Shown: one piece after another, positions 23,025 through 34,199 of the stretch
How the letters are laid out: each line of letters starts with the position of its first letter
Position numbering within the stretch: position 1 is the first letter of the stretch
Assembly: GCA_038049695.1 (NCBI GenBank)
Contig: CP142456.1
Coordinates: 65,437,922 to 65,501,921 of the forward strand
Direction: 5' to 3'
Origin: Cinnamomum chago
Lineage: Eukaryota > Streptophyta > Magnoliopsida > Laurales > Lauraceae
DNA length: 64,000 nt
Program-made: the position numbers and the translations under genes
Notes under the pieces: generated by a model
Seen by the model: the letters and a program-made list of their open reading frames with translations, nothing else
What the model was told of the DNA's origin: nothing
Database searches by the model: none

Positions 23025-23202
23025 TATGTGCCCCATGGTGGGAAGGCACCCTCATCTTCACAATGAAGGGCATCCCTGTTGGCCTGCAGATTACAGGTTA
23101 AGCATTGTCTACTTTCAGTTTTGTTCAAAATTTGTAGCATAAAACGTGTTGTTTGTATTTTTGGCAGCAGTTAGAGAGTCACCACCATCATCATCATCAT
23201 AA
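23025..23202 (+). CDS. Unrecognised host gene: rest of the split exon and likely last exon
   Basis: The exon frame resumes (VCAPWWEGTLIFTMKGIPVG) and ends at a CAG|GTTAAG donor (23096/23097). An intron of 71 bases ends TTTTTGGCAG (23167). In the matching phase the next exon reads AVRESPPSSSS and stops at TAA 23200-23202, so it is the probable C-terminus. The CCACCATCATCATCATCAT run explains the Pro/Ser end; a His-rich reading exists only in another phase. I do not know the family. With 11 kb of retroelement inside the exon, the allele is probably null unless the element is spliced out. Confidence 0.45.
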
Positions 23203-23315
23203 TTGGCTTATCCCATCAAAGGTTTGGTTTGATGTAAGTATTTTTAACTCTCTGGTTATTAGTGAAAACAGTCATTGTCAAGATGTTGAATGAAAAATTA
23301 TGAGCAGATCAGCCC

Positions 23316-23890
23316 TGCTCCCGCCCGAGCACGCTTAACTTCGGAGTTCTTACGATTTCTGGGGCCGTACGGTTTTAAAAAACCTCATGCTAAGTTAATA
23401 CGGGGTTTAACTTATAAGTCCATGGTCAGGACTTGGATATTTCCGATGCGGGCTAACTGAGACTCGCCGTTTGAAGTCTATGGTTGACACGCTATGCCCC
23501 GTGGTTAAGGGTACTGCCCGGCCAAGTTCTCACATTCTCCCCCACTAGAAATAGAGTCGTCATCAGCTCTGATATCAACTGTCACAGCCCCGCCCAACTC
23601 AGCATGAAATTGTCCGCTTTGGCCCATGTGCAAGCACGAGGACTTCCCGAGAGGTCACCCATCCTAGTACTGCTCCCGCCCGAGCACGCTTAACTTTGGA
23701 GTTCTTACGATTTTCGGGGACGCATGGTTTTAAAAAGCCTCATGCTAAGTTAATACGGGGTTTGACTTATAAACCCAAGGTCAGGACTTGGATATTTCTT
23801 ATGCGGGCTAACGGAGACTCACCGTTTGAAGCCCGTGGTTGGCACGCTACGCCCCGTGGTTAAGGGTATCGTCCGGACCAAGTTCTCACA
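23316..23890 (-). mobile_element. Cassandra TRIM retrotransposon (5S-derived LTRs), one LTR truncated
   Basis: A very small LTR element on the minus strand. The right LTR (5') is 23580-23890, TGTCACAGCCCCGCCC to CAAGTTCTCACA. The left LTR (3') is 23316-23534 and lacks the end that holds most of the 5S-like part. Between them are a polypurine tract (CTCCCCCACT on plus) and an initiator-Met-tRNA primer site (GCTCTGATATCAA on plus, 23566-23578). 5S rRNA-like sequence in the LTR and almost no internal DNA are the known hallmarks of Cassandra. No TSD is visible because the left end is cut. Confidence 0.88.
23628..23708 (-). other. 5S rRNA-derived segment with Pol III promoter region in the Cassandra LTR
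   Basis: The minus strand carries GTTAAGCGTGCTCGGGCGGGAG and GTACTAGGATGGGTGACCTC, close to the 3' two thirds of plant 5S rRNA, including its internal promoter region. It lacks the 5' third and is embedded in an LTR, so it is not a true 5S gene. Confidence 0.85.
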
Positions 23891-24420
23891 GTAGCAGAGA
23901 CTGAGAGAGGTAGGTGTACCTGGCGGTGGCAGACTCCTGGATGGAGGATGATGGGCACAGATGATGGTGATTAGTGATGGTGGTTGCGTTTGGGAGTTCT
24001 AGGCGAGAGAGACTGAGAGAAGTAGAGATGAGAGGGATCACTGATCAGGGATGGGTCTGCACTGCGTGTGTTGATGGAGGGTGATGATGATTGATGGGGG
24101 TCAATGGGCCATGGGGCTGCTGCCTGAGACGATGGGTGGGAGATGTTAGAAAAGGGTTTTGGAAAATGGGGAAAAGGGTTCTTCTTTCCTCTTCTAGAAA
24201 AGGGTTTTGGAAAAGGGGGAAAAGGTTTTTGGAAAAGAGATACCGGGATAGATGGAGGGACAAAGGGGGAAATGGCTTTTGGAAAAGGGGCGTTGGATTG
24301 GGGGGGGGGGGGGGGGGGGATGGACGTCGTTAGGGCCTGGGGGAACCATTTTAGTCATTTTAAAGGCTTTTCCAAAACAATACTTGTAAGAGATGAATAG
24401 GCTCAAGTGCGAATGAAATT
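23891..24420. other. Non-coding region with G-run and GGAAAAGG repeats
   Basis: Purine-rich DNA with repeated GATGATGG-type words, several copies of AAAAGGGTTTTGGAAAA (24150-24290) and a pure G-run at about 24300-24319. Frames here come from low complexity. It may be internal sequence of the CACTA element that ends at 25343, but I see nothing that proves this. Confidence 0.4.
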
Positions 24421-25343
24421 AGCGCCATATTTTGTTAGCCGAAATATTTTCGCCTTCCACAACTTATCCTTATTAGTGACGAATTACGTTCGTTGCAAAA
24501 ATAAATTATATTTTGTGACAAAAATGTTCATCTCCAATGAGCTAAAATAATTCGCGCCAAAGCAAATGAAATTGGCGCCTTATTTTGGTGACGAAATATG
24601 TTCGTCTTCCATAACTTATCCTTATTAGTGACGAATTACGTTCGTTGCAAAAACAAATTATATTTTGTGACAAAAATGTTCATCTCCAACGAGCTAAAAT
24701 AATTCGTGCCAAAGAAAATGAAATTGGTGCCTTATTTTGGTGACGAAATATGTTCGTCTTCCATAACTTATCCTTATTGGTGACGAATTACGTTCATCGC
24801 AAAAACAAATTATATTTTGTGACAAAATTGTTCGTCTCCAATGAGCTAAAATAATTCACGCCAACGCAAATGAAATTGGCGCCTTATTTTGGTGACCAAA
24901 TATTTTCGTCTTCCATAACATATCCTTATTAGTGACGAATTACGTTCGTCACAAAAACAAATTATATTTTGTGACAAAAATGTTCATCTCTAACGAGCAA
25001 AAATAATTCGCGCCAATGAAAATGAAATTGGCGCCTTATTTTGGTGACGAAATATGTTCGTCTTCCATAACTTATCCTTATTGGTGACGAATTACGTTTG
25101 TCGCAAAAAAATATATTTTGTGACAACAATGTTCGTCTCCAATGAGATAAAATAATTGGCGCCAACGCAAATGAAGTTGGCGCCTTATTTTTGCAGACGG
25201 AATTTTTGCAAATGAAGTTGGCACTTTTGAAAAAAATGAGAACAAATGACAAAATTTTTATTTTGTCCTCTTTGGGTGTTCTTTTAAGACAAAAAAATTT
25301 TCGTCATCAAATTTCGTCACAACAGCCTAGATTTCTTGTAGTG
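24421..25343. mobile_element. Right end of a CACTA (En/Spm) DNA transposon with 152-bp tandem repeats
   Basis: The terminus TTTCTTGTAGTG (25332-25343) is the inverse of CACTACAAGAAA, the classic CACTA end. Inside it are about five 152-bp repeats: GTGACGAATTACGTTCGT recurs with GTGAC ending at 24480, 24632, 24784, 24936 and 25088, exactly 152 apart. Each unit includes TTCGTC/TTCATC words. Subterminal repeats of this sort bind transposase in CACTA elements. No matching left CACTA end and no transposase were found, so this is a fragment or non-autonomous copy. Confidence 0.75.
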
Positions 25344-26848
25344 AGTTAAAGAGAATAATAATGGTCCATAGTCTAGGCAGTTGAGCAAGATAAAGCAATT
25401 AGAATCAGGATAAATAAGTAATATATTCTACATAAATCAACCTTGGCCCTCCGATGCTGAACACAGTCGCGGTGGGGAAAACTCACCAGTGCTGGGGAAT
25501 GACGAGCCCATCCATCTCAACACTCATCACTCATTACTCAGAAGGCCAGACCCGGTATCACACCATTCACCTATAACATAGCTTATCATGATAGCTTACT
25601 CAACACTCATAAATAGCTCCTACCAGTAATGATCAGTTAAAAGGCTGAGCTTAGAACAACTGAGTAAATGTTCGTGCCGACTCAAAGAAATAATAAAGGT
25701 CTGTGTCTATCTAGCCTTTGCCTTGCGTGAACAAGGTCCTCACAAAGTCCCTATGAAGTCCAAATACCAATTCAACCTATGAAACATAGTCGATGTCCAA
25801 GTCCAATCATTGGATCCACACTAAGGCCCACCAAATACATGGCCTGGTCTAAAACAGTCCAAATGAGGTAATAAGTTCATTTCCAATATTAAACAGTCTA
25901 TACACATCCATAATGAGTTATAAGTCCATAGCAAACAACCTCTCCAACATAGGGTATCATACATCCATACTTAATGATTGTGCCCCAAGTGTAGGGTCGT
26001 CGCGATTATAGTAATAACCGGTGAAACAGGGTCAATCCACAGGGAGCCAATGATCGCGATGTAACTGTCCTATTGGAAAAGTAGTGCTAGTCTATCAAAA
26101 ATCTATAAAAATCACAACTCCTACTTTAATTAAAAATTAATTACAAGTCTGACTAAAATTAATTACAACCCGATTTAAAGAAAAATCATAAACTAGAAAC
26201 CTAGTCTAACTATACTAAAAACTGCATCCACCATAAAAATAATCAGACAACCAATTGGAGATGTTAAAAATTCAGAAATAATTAAAGTGAAATTCAAGAT
26301 TAAATGAGAGCCTTGCAATCTAAGGGTCAGGGTTCAATTTTTTTCTAAATACTGAAAATATGGGCGATTTCATTAAAGTCCCAAAATCTGGAAAAACAGA
26401 TTTATTAATATTTCAGAAATTTCAGAAATACTCTAGTCTCCTAATATTTTCAGTATTTAGCAGCCTTTAGGCATGCAATATATCATTCAAAAATAAGGCA
26501 TCAAAAATACATAAATAAATAAAATAGATTAATAAATTAACAATCAAATTTTGAATTAAAATTGCTCACCCATAATAAATCAACTTACACCCTTTTTCCT
26601 TAGATTACAAGTAGAAAATCTACCCTTCCATCCTTCTTCTTTTTCCTTCTCACACATCAATTTTTTTCTTTGGCCTCATATAATAAGTGAGTAAGGGACG
26701 TAGGAGATAGAGAGAAATAAAATGGAAAGAGATTAATGGGAGAGAGAAGAATGCATGTGAGAGAGAGTGGAGATGGAAGAGAAATAAAAAGAGAGATGGA
26801 AAGTAGTTAATGGCATAGAGAGAGATTGGAGGTGAGGGAGTGGAGAAT

Positions 26849-26849
<1 letters not shown>

Positions 26850-26886
<37 letters not shown>
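26850..26886. repeat. (GA)n microsatellite
   Basis: A GAGAGAGA run within a longer purine-rich stretch (26690-26890). The serine/leucine-rich frame on the minus strand across it is low complexity, not a gene. Confidence 0.85.
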
Positions 26887-26894
<8 letters not shown>

Positions 26895-27855
26895 TCTCAC
26901 GTGAGGGAGAGATAGGATTCCTGCCCATCAGATTCTAGGAGTGAGGCATTTTTTTTTGGGGGATTTGCGTGAGATGGAGATAGGAATGACAATTAGAGAT
27001 TGAGAGGGAGAGGGAGATATCAAGGGGAGGAGAGAGTTCTCTTGTTCTAGGACTTTGCTTCCCAAGTCATGTGGACTCTCCCTCCCTTATGTAGGTGACG
27101 GGCTGAGGAGTTTAGGCCAGGTCTTGGGTCAGGTTGAGTTGGGTCAGAGCTTAGGTGCGTTAGGTTCATGTGGGTTTTGGAACTTAGGCTGGGTTTAGTA
27201 GGGACTATGGGTCAGGTTAGGTTCGGTGGGATTTTGGACTTGGTTTAATGGGTTGGAGTTTATTGGGCCAAAGTCAGGGTCTAGATTAGAGATTTGGGAC
27301 CCAAAAGGTGGGCCGCAATGGGGTTTGGTCCAAACCATCATTGCCAGGACCCAGGTTTCGCATTTTTCGATCCGCTCATCGGATTTCGGAGTTCTACACA
27401 TCAGTGGAAAACTCTCGGCCAATAGGTCACGATGAGCCAACTTTCGAGGCAATCAGAGGTCCAGAAATGATAGGTGCTTCTTTTCAAGTGAGCACCGTTG
27501 GGGCGTGGGACCCGCTGCTATGATTTTTGACATCTTCTTAATTCTTCCTTCTTGTGGGTCCTGGTTTCTGGATTTCTACAAAACAATTAAAATAATTCAG
27601 GAACAATAATTTTTATTAAAATGAGTGATGTCACGCATGGGGCCCAAAAATGCAGAATTTGATAATTTCACCAAGACATGCATTTTATGAGATTTTTACT
27701 TAAATTCAACCAAAAGAGTCTAATTGCATGATTTTGTGAAAATTTATGAATTAAATGCATTTCGTTTTAATTAAGTCCACAAATTTATGTCAGATAATGA
27801 ATTAAATATGTGATATTGTGGACTTACCACTTAGGCCATAAAAGCGCCCGCCTAG

Positions 27856-28345
27856 CATAGTTGTTAATATCGTTTCGGACCCCATTTCGGTATGTCCTCT
27901 AGAATGAAAATTTTCGGCCGATTCGGAATTTCGACGAAACTTTTCGGATTTACATTTCGAAAAAATATTTAAAATAATATATATATATATAAATAAAAAG
28001 ATAAAAATTAAAAATATTAATGCTGGATTTAATCCATTCTAGTAAAATAATACTATAACACACACGCATAATATTCAAACACATATTAAATATCCTAATA
28101 TCCTTCAGTTTTTTTTTTCATTTAACCCCGTCCAGTTTTTTTTTCTTTTAAATATCCTAAAACCCCATTTCGGCCGATATTCAGATTTCGTAAATATCGG
28201 CCGAAATCTAACATTTCGGTCATTTCGGCCGAGATTGACCAATATTCAAAATGAAAAGTTTTAAATGTCATTTCGTCTCGGCCACTTGACCGAAACAAGA
28301 TTTTTCGACAATTTCGGCCGAAACGACACGAAATTGATAACTATG
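27856..28345. mobile_element. hAT-like MITE with TTTCGGCCGAAA motifs
   Basis: The ends are inverted: CATAGTTGTTAATATCGTTTCG on the left and CGAAATTGATAACTATG on the right. The flanks CCGCCTAG and TCGCCTAG agree at 7 of 8 bases, an 8-bp TSD of hAT size. The 490-bp body is AT-rich and dotted with TTCGGCCGA palindromes (around 27910, 28170, 28195 and 28315). It has no coding sequence. Confidence 0.75.
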
Positions 28346-28849
28346 TCGCCTAGCCACAGACACGGGTCAAAAGTTCACTCAATCACATCAGCGGGTCTCT
28401 TCTAAGTAATCTTAAGTTTAGGTCATCCATTTTCCATTTAATTAACAGGTATAAACAACAGTAAGGATAAAAGAGTGATAGTGATGCAATAAGTGTAATA
28501 AATCTCAAAGTACGAGAATCAATGTGAAATATCAATAGGCCAACCTATGTATCAATCTACATTCAGGTCTAGGGTCCATCTCAGTTAATTTGATCTCTAA
28601 ATGAAGTCTCAGATGCCAATAGATACTGTGTTTGGTGCTCTAGAAGTTACAGGCATCTTCGACGACATTTAAGGATCGAATCATAATCAAATCTACAACC
28701 TAGACCCTACTTGGAGGTCCCCACGAGTTAAGGTTGAGCCACACCATTGTCTCGTGCATTGCACATCAATAGAAGTCTTTTTGGATGGTCAATGGGCCCC
28801 ACAAACGATCACAACCTCATAAAGCTAAAAGCTATAAAATCACTAAATA

Positions 28850-29295
28850 CAGTGTGCTCGGTCGACCTGGAACAGGGTCCGGTCGACCGAGTACACTGGA
28901 CTGTCAAGATGTTGGCTTCCAAGTCGACCCTTGCATAGTGTGCTCAGTCGACCTCCTAGCTTGGTCTGTTGATCGAGACCTTTGGAAAGATAGGAGTCAA
29001 GCACCTAGCATGCATGGCCTGATCTCAGAAATTCACTGTGTGTCTAGTCGACCGCCCACTCGACCTCCTAGCCTGGGCGGTCGACGGCATACACATAAAA
29101 CATGAGGAAATGATGTCCCAGCTCTTAGTCATTTTTCCCTGGAATTCTTGTGTGCTCAATCGATCTGGAACACGGCCCGGTCGACCAAGAGCACAAAGTT
29201 TCTATGTCTGAGGGAGAAGTCCAACTCCTAGATAATTCTTACAATTCATGTGTGCCAGGTCGACCTAGAACAGGGGCTGGTCGACCACGCACACT
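28850..29295. repeat. GTCGAC hairpin cluster, second copy
   Basis: Hairpin 1 pairs CAGTGTGCTCGGTCGACC (28850-28867) with GGTCGACCGAGTACACTG (28881-28898), with one G-T pair and a 13-base loop TGGAACAGGGTCC. Another, near 29250-29295, pairs GTGTGCCAGGTCGACC with GGTCGACCACGCACAC (two mismatches), loop TAGAACAGGGGCT. A more decayed one lies near 29150-29195 (loop TGGAACACGGCCC). Loops stay alike while stem flanks differ. Confidence 0.8.
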
Positions 29296-30475
29296 AGACC
29301 TGCAAAACTTGCAGAACCTTAATTGAGACTTGAATTTCTCTTAAACATCATAAAACATGAAAAGCACTTCAATACACATCCAACCATCCATCCTTGTGCC
29401 ATTGATCTTCCAAATGAGATGAAACCCATCCATTAATGGCCAAAAACCATGAAAACAAGATCAAAAGGTAGATCTAGCATTTATACATCAATTGAATTGA
29501 AATTGTAGAATCAAAATGAAGGAAAACATGCATTTTATGCTAAATAGGTATATTGCACTTACCTCTATCCAAAAGCAAAGGAAAATAGAGAGAGAAAGAG
29601 AAATCCAAGCTCCAAATGCAAACACTCAAATCAGTTCAAAAACTCAAATCTAAGAAGATCTCTAACACCTACACCCACATCCACAAGAGAATTGCAATAA
29701 GGAAGGAGATCTAGAGAAAGAGAGATTTCTAAAGAAATTGAACTAGAAGAGGGTACATACTTTGATTAGAAGAGGGAGAAGAGATTAACAAGATGGAGAG
29801 AGATATCCTTAGGATAAATTGCAGCTGAGATTGTAGATGATCCTCTTCTTCTTCTTGGAGTTCTAGATCTAAGGCTTCTAGAGAGAGAAAAGATAGAGAT
29901 GGGAGAATTTGAGGGAAATTGAGAGAGAAGAGAGAAAAGAGAGGGAAATGAGAGTGGGAAGAGGTAGCATACGTATGGAATGGGAGGGGAAATTGTAGTT
30001 ATATAGGTTGGGTTTGGGTGGCTAATGACCAAAAGGTCCTTCTTAGTTTAGTAGGAATGAGGATAAGTAATTGGGCTTTTAGGTCATTAGTAGAATATTT
30101 AGAAGATTCTCATGTGGAAACCCCTCCTATTAATTTTAATTAGTAGATAGGACCTCTAACTACTAACAAACTCTAGCAAATTATAAAAGACACCTTATGA
30201 AGTCAACAAAATACACAAAAGGCTTAATTAGACTAAAACTTAGGAAAATACTTATCTACCCTTACTAATCCCTATTAATTAGTATGATTAGGTACTATAG
30301 GCTATATTTATAGTATTCAAATTCAAATTGAGGGCCCGCAAGGGGTGGGGCCTCACACACCCCTTCTAAGGCGAGTAGAGTTAGCCCAGTTTTAGTCTCA
30401 TATTCTCTCTTTGTTCTAGAGATGATTCTCATATAAATAAAAAATATTGTTGTCTTCTATTTTCTATTTTATTAG

Positions 30476-30634
30476 ATTCTTCCTCAGAGCCCAGATGCCA
30501 TCGACATTGTCTTTTCTCTTTTGACCTTTTTTAATACCACATTTGTTTTTTGGATTGCTCTGTTTTCCTTTTACTTCATGGAGAAGCACTATGTTCCTAG
30601 TGTGGGACATAAATATCATTTTTTAGATTCCTAG
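30476..30634 (+). CDS. Possible terminal exon of an unknown membrane protein
   Basis: After a splice-acceptor-like TTCTATTTTATTAG, an open frame of 52 codons runs to TAG 30632-30634. It reads ILPQSPDAIDIVFSLLTFF, then a very hydrophobic stretch NTTFVFWIALFSFYF, then MEKHYVPSVGHKYHF. One or two membrane helices are plausible. It lies between two retroelement LTRs, so it could be leftover host sequence. It has no start, partner exons or recognised family, and a chance AT-rich frame cannot be excluded. Confidence 0.25.
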   Translation: MLPQSPDAIDIVFSLLTFFNTTFVFWIALFSFYFMEKHYVPSVGHKYHFLDS

Positions 30635-30683
30635 TCTCCTTAAAATAAACTTCATTTTTTTTAGAATGCAACATGACTATTAT

Positions 30684-31069
30684 TGCCACGCCCTGAGCCC
30701 GAGATTACACCTATCTCGAGGCGCGATGTACGCCCGCATGGGAATTGGAGTCAAACCCTTTGACTTTTAGTCCCCACGAATGGGTTTACCCATGGGATAT
30801 TACGTGTGAGATTAAATTTCCATAAACCTATGTAATTCACCTATATAGTTCAACAATAGATATCCATTCATGTTCATCAGTTATTGCACATTAATCATGC
30901 TATAAGAGCATCAACTAGTCCATGAACATAAGTTAAGAGTTCAAGTTTGAAAGTTTAAGAAAATAAGAAAAGTAGTGGAAGAAAATATTAGTTAAGTTTT
31001 ACAATCCAAAATAAAACATCTAAATCAAGGTCTAATAATGTGGCAACCAAGCCACGGTTATGGGAAAAT
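30684..31069. mobile_element. Possible LTR start (TGCCACGCCC family), interrupted
   Basis: TGCCACGCCCTGAGCCCGAG resembles the TGTAACGCCCC LTR start at 220 and lies in a stretch without genes. The Ogre-like solo LTR inserted at 31070-31074 cuts it; some of the right side may continue at 42795-43120. No end or TSD was found, so the bounds are approximate. Confidence 0.35.
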
Positions 31070-31074
31070 GTTAC
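31070..31074. repeat. Target-site duplication GTTAC, left copy
   Basis: GTTAC before TGTTGGATGTG; its partner is at 42790-42794 after GGTGTCTACA. Confidence 0.8.
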
Positions 31075-32339
31075 TGTTGGATGTGAATTTCGACCCTCAC
31101 GCCCCATGGCTTGGGAAATCTCCATTCATCTATATATGCTATTTAAATTTTACATCGAAAATGAGGATTCCAACTACCCTCAAAATCGATGGATCATGAT
31201 CGCTAATTACGGTAATGGTCGTAACACCGTTCTTCGACGAAAGCCGAAAAAATGTGGGGAGAAAATAAGTGGGTGGGTTCTTCCTCTCGTCTAATGTGCT
31301 GCCGACAACACATGATGGTTTTCCTGTCACATTAATTTGGGTCTCTTTGGGTCTCTTTAATATAGGGCCAATTCAGGGTCATGAGTTAAAGTCCAAATAA
31401 AGGTTAATCCTCACACAGCTTAATCATAGTGGATCCAAGTAAGATAAAATAATTAAAATAAAAGAAAATAAAAGGGGGAGGTGCCAAATATTTAAGAAGA
31501 GGATCGGCTCCGTTCCCGGGTACCCCCTTCTAATCCCTTGGCAAAATAGGGTTTAAAGGCTAACTTTGCAAACCAAAATGATGATGCAAATGAGACTTTG
31601 ACTTATGATTTCTGTGTTTTTTGTGTGCGATACACAAGTGATAAAAGTGAAAGGCCAATGGGCAGTAATTGATTGGAGGTGGCCGATGGGCCGGTTTTTG
31701 TTTTAGGGAGGCTGATGGGCCATGATTGTTTAAAAGTGTCTGCGAAATCACTCATCTCATCTTATCATTCTCATTTATTCAATTTTAGAAATCAGTTCTT
31801 TATTCCCTTTTATCATTAAGTTCGATTAAATATCTGGCACCTGGGGTGGAGGAAAAAATAAAGGAAATATCTTTCTGGGTTTATTTTGTTGGTTTTATAG
31901 TTTTTATGGGTTTTTGATATTTAGTGCTAGAAAGGCCTAACTAGGGGATTTTTACTTGGAATTACGTGATTAATGCATTATTACTGATCATCGGATTAAC
32001 CCTAACCTAAGGTCCTAGACCGCCCACATTAGCTCTCCCGGTCCCCTAACGGAACATGAAAAGTAATGGAACGAAGCCTAATGCTCTAATCTATCTAATA
32101 GAGAAATCTGATCTAATCCTAGGATGTGGACAACCTAAGTTCGATAGTTCCCGCGCCTAAGCACTTTGTTGAGTATGGTCTTTATTGATTTATTTTGAGT
32201 CGTGGTTTGGTTAAGAATTATTTAGGGACGGATTAGAGGTGTCTTAAGGTTCTGTTTAATGTGTTGAAGGTTCTAGAATTTCAGGTTTTACTTCAAATGA
32301 TGAAAAGATATTGAAATCAGCGAAACTGGGGTGGTGGAG

Positions 32340-33480
32340 GACTTGGGCGCACCTATAGTGGCGCCTAGGTGATTGGTGATTTGGGCGCACCCACAATGGC
32401 GCCTAAGTACCAGGTTTTGTATGATTTGGCTAGTGATGACAGTATCAATGTTAATTTCGAAATTTGGGGACTTTTGCTAAGTGTAAGTTTCTATTCTGAT
32501 GTTGTTTTAAGTTTTGGGTTGGTTTATTTTAATAATCTTAAGTCCAGAACTTGAAACTCAACTAGAGTTCACAACTTGGATCTGATAAAGGACTTAGGCG
32601 CACCTATGTGTGCGCCTAAGTGGTTCTATGCACCCAAGTCAAAATTTGATATTCTTTGGTCGTTCGACCTTGGTTCGGGGTTCTTGGGCGCACCTGTGGT
32701 GGCGCCTAAGTGCTTTTGGGTGACTTGGGAGCACCTACAGGGGTTTTGGTTATTTTCGGGATTCGCTCACTTGAATTTGGAAGTTTCAGGTGATCTATGT
32801 TAACAAATTCAGAAATTGGAATTGGCTTTGAGTCTCTGGACCTTAAGTGTGATTGGGGTTTGTGCTTGGGAGTCGAAACGCAACCGAAGCGCGTCCCGGG
32901 ATTGGACCAGGGAGTTGGGTGCACCCAGGTATGTTGGGTGACTTGGGCGCACCTCTGATGGTGCCCAGGTTATGTTTCGATGCTTTTTTATCGTCTGTCT
33001 TCTGTTCGAGAATCCGAATGGTTTTAAGTTGATTAAATTTTCGATTTCAGGACTATTATTGGTTCTATGATGGTTATGGGGTAGTGATTTCGATCAAGAT
33101 AGGAGATGAATAGGGACTCGGTGATCCCAGGGAATGGAAATAGACTTGGGCGAACCTGTGTGGGCGCCTAAGTCTTTAAGGTGACTTAGGTGCCCCTGTG
33201 GTGGCGCCCAAGTGTTCGGTTCGTGGGTGTTGGTTATTTCAGGGATTCGTTCAATTGGATTTGGAATTTCGAGTGATCTATATCAATAATTTTGTATCCC
33301 GAATTGGTTTTGAGTCTATAAACCTTAAGTGTGGCTATGGTTTGGGTTCAAGAGTTGAAACATGACCGAAGTGCGCCTCAGGATTGGAATAGGGAGTTGG
33401 ACACACTTGTGTGTGCGCACAGGTTTCTAGGATGACTTAGGCGCACCTGTAGGGGCACCCAAGTGTCCGTCTGTTGGGTG
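32340..33480. repeat. GGGCGC hairpins and 484-bp tandem duplication
   Basis: Words of the type CTTGGGCGCACC...GTGGCGCCCAAG recur at about 32347, 32380, 32592, 32680, 32940, 33146, 33185 and 33425. The best pairs ACTTAGGCGCAC (32592-32603) with GTGCGCCTAAGT (32610-32621), 12 of 12. The stretch from GGGATTCGCTCAC (32759) recurs 484 bases on as GGGATTCGTTCAA (33243), so two copies of a longer unit lie side by side. Confidence 0.75.
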
Positions 33481-34199
33481 GTTTCGAGTTTGTCCGATTC
33501 TAGGGTATTTCCAAGTCAGATTCGGGTATTCTAACTCGTTTCATGGTTGAGGGATGTTTTTAATCCTCTGGTTATGACTTGTCTTTTGTTTTAATTAAGT
33601 TTTGACTAGGGTCTTAATTAGGGATTGGTGATTAGGGTTACTAAAGTTTGATTAAGGTTTAAGGTTTGAATACGATTTTGTTAATCGGACCTTGTTAATT
33701 AGGGTTTGAATTAAAGGTTTGTTGTTTAAATTTATTAATCGGGATTTTAATTGGAGCTTTGAGTGATTAAGATTTATTAATCAGGGTTTTCATTAAGGTC
33801 TTGTTAATTAGGGTCTTGTTTGTTAGGGATTGCTTGAAGGTTTTTAATTTGGGGTTTTAGTTAATGTATTTTATTAGGGTTGATTAATTTGCTTAGGCAC
33901 AACTAGAATAACCTAGGATTATTTACCTAATATCTATTTTTAGATTTTCTAGGTATCTTACAATTTGTTTTTGGTTTCTTCTCCAATTTACTAGAGAGTA
34001 AGGAGAGAGAAGAAGTGACTTTTTATGTTTTATGATTTTTTTTTATTTTTTTAGGTATTTTATGCAAAAGCAAAGCAACGTAACCTAACCTAAAGTGTGA
34101 CGATTCAATAGTTCAAAGTCCAAAAGTTCAGCAATCAATCATAGTCATCACAGAGATGCAACAACAAGTTAAATGAAATGCAAAATGTAGAAAATGTAG

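Larger units (their letters stand above)
25344..30357. mobile_element. Diverged LTR of the GTCGAC family, composite and partly truncated
   Basis: No gene over 5 kb. The right part (about 28373-30357) corresponds to 8470-10367 of the first solo LTR in order and content: GGGCCCCACA...GATCACA, the GGTCGACC hairpins (28850-29295), purine-rich LTR tail, and an end GGGGCCTCACA like GGGTCCTTACA. The left part has similar style but weak similarity. TGTGCCCCAAGTGTAGGG...GTCAATCCACAGGGAG (25979-26044) resembles the start of another LTR-type repeat that I could not bound. A MITE sits at 27856-28345 and an (AG)n microsatellite at about 26856-26884. Confidence 0.5.

Noticed and set aside
23171-23233. Exon reading LESHHHHHHNWLIPSKVWFD followed by GTAAGT
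   Set aside because: Its phase does not match the preceding exon; the matching phase gives a stop at 23200. Kept only as an alternative.
23628-23708. A true 5S rRNA gene
   Set aside because: It lacks the first third of 5S rRNA, is diverged, and sits in the LTR of a Cassandra element with PBS and PPT.
24091-24406. Gly/Lys/Trp-rich frames around the G-run
   Set aside because: Low-complexity purine-rich DNA; frames on both strands are chance.
26650-26928. Ser/Leu-rich minus-strand frame
   Set aside because: Translation of a GA microsatellite.
31040-31294. 84-codon frame near the start of the solo LTR
   Set aside because: It crosses the LTR/TSD junction at 31075, so it cannot be an old coding region.
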